Shown here in pieces: positions 41,340 to 41,629 of a stretch of DNA of 41,629 nucleotides (position 1 is its first letter; every line of letters starts with the position of its first letter). Below the pieces are notes generated by a model that saw nothing but the letters and a program-made list of their open reading frames with translations, had not been told where the DNA came from and made no database searches. The position numbers were made by a program, and so were the translations under genes. Location of the stretch: positions 1-41,629 of the forward strand of contig NZ_JHXV01000038.1 of assembly GCF_000621625.1 (NCBI RefSeq), written 5' to 3'. Source of the stretch: Crocinitomix catalasitica ATCC 23190. GTDB lineage: Bacteria > Bacteroidota > Bacteroidia > Flavobacteriales_D > Crocinitomicaceae.

Positions 41340-41629
41340 CTAGGCATATATTTTAGTTAATCTGAATAAAAAGAAAGCAACATTTTTCACACCTCTAAAT
41401 TGGGATCTAAACGCTTTAATTTTTGCATTAAAAGATTCTGCAGCTGCATTTGTACTTCTGTGTTCAAAATAATTAACAATCCCCTCGTAGTTGATTCGAA
41501 TAGTATTCATAATGGTAGCAAAACTTTTAAATCCTGATTTTTCAACCTTATCATACCACTGGGCTAATTTTGTTAAAGCAATACCTTTTCCTGTTTTAGT
41601 ATTAAAAAATAATCTAAGCTCTTGTGATA
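41340..41629 (-). CDS. C-terminal part of an ISL3/ISAon1-like transposase, 5' partial
   Basis: On the minus strand an open frame enters from the right edge (first whole codon at 41627) and ends at the TAG at 41342-41340, giving 95 residues. The peptide contains LTKLAQWYDKVEKSGFKSF, then INYEGIVNYFEHRSTNAAAESFNAKIKAFRSQFRGVKN and FFLFRLTKIYA. The block YF..R.TNA.AE.FNAKIK with the last catalytic Glu is the C-terminal signature of DDE transposases of the ISL3 group, most like ISAon1-type elements of Bacteroidota. The rest of the gene is outside the window, so intactness is unknown. The IS end is probably between 41316 and 41340. Confidence 0.85.
   Translation of the reverse strand, partial: SQELRLFFNTKTGKGIALTKLAQWYDKVEKSGFKSFATIMNTIRINYEGIVNYFEHRSTNAAAESFNAKIKAFRSQFRGVKNVAFFLFRLTKIYA

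Overview
This is an AT-rich window from a member of the Bacteroidota, most likely a Flavobacteriales-type marine or freshwater bacterium. The evidence is consistent: type IX secretion (T9SS) sorting domains at both ends of the protein range (a CHU_C/type B tail at 1-108 and a type A tail on the PhoX-like protein), many short lipoproteins and outer-membrane barrels, the dapB-lepB-wbqC gene cluster, and several promoters of the Bacteroidota form TTG-N19..21-TAnnTTTG. Most of the window is ordinary chromosomal backbone, densely packed with no gene-free stretch over 300 bases. No CRISPR array, prophage, rRNA or replication origin is visible.

Layout. 1-2759: tail of a T9SS-secreted protein with terminator, a secreted M14-like zinc hydrolase, and a Tet-type MFS exporter translationally coupled to a DUF3465 lipoprotein. 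2953-7547 (minus): EI24 membrane protein, TPR/PD40 envelope protein and a barrel/TSP3/SPOR-like outer-membrane protein, probably one transcript. 7661-13040 (plus): VWA-like membrane protein and a giant Asp-box (sortilin-like) secreted protein. 13037-16399 (minus): dapB, lepB and an unusual GIY-YIG::WbqC fusion. 16582-22710 (plus): lipoprotein, ettA, a lipoprotein/outer-membrane-protein pair bounded by a good promoter and terminator, cystathionine beta-synthase, and an overlapping BtuF-like protein. 22697-24097 (minus): membrane-anchored unknown. 24300-28496 (plus): secreted MsrB, yaaA, a glucosaminidase-LysM protein, and a cytosolic helical-repeat protein. 28489-37924 (minus): a RibBX-like RibB with a decayed GTP cyclohydrolase II domain, two GT4 glycosyltransferases with an LptF/G permease and a START-like protein (an envelope glycan/LPS cluster), a di-haem cytochrome c peroxidase, and a PhoX-family T9SS cargo. 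38179-40550: DbpA-like DEAD-box helicase and, convergent to it, an LpxR-like lipid A deacylase.

The accessory part is the last 0.9 kb. A tRNA-Met(CAT) gene is followed by two strong hairpins, a T-arm-like scrap of tRNA, a stand-alone GIY-YIG nuclease gene, a larger tRNA 3'-half-like fragment that also encodes the last residues and stop codon of the nuclease, and the C-terminal end of an ISL3/ISAon1-like transposase. This looks like a small nuclease element built in and out of tRNA sequence, then hit by an insertion sequence. Together with the GIY-YIG domain fused to WbqC elsewhere in the window, it is the best candidate here for an underdescribed system.
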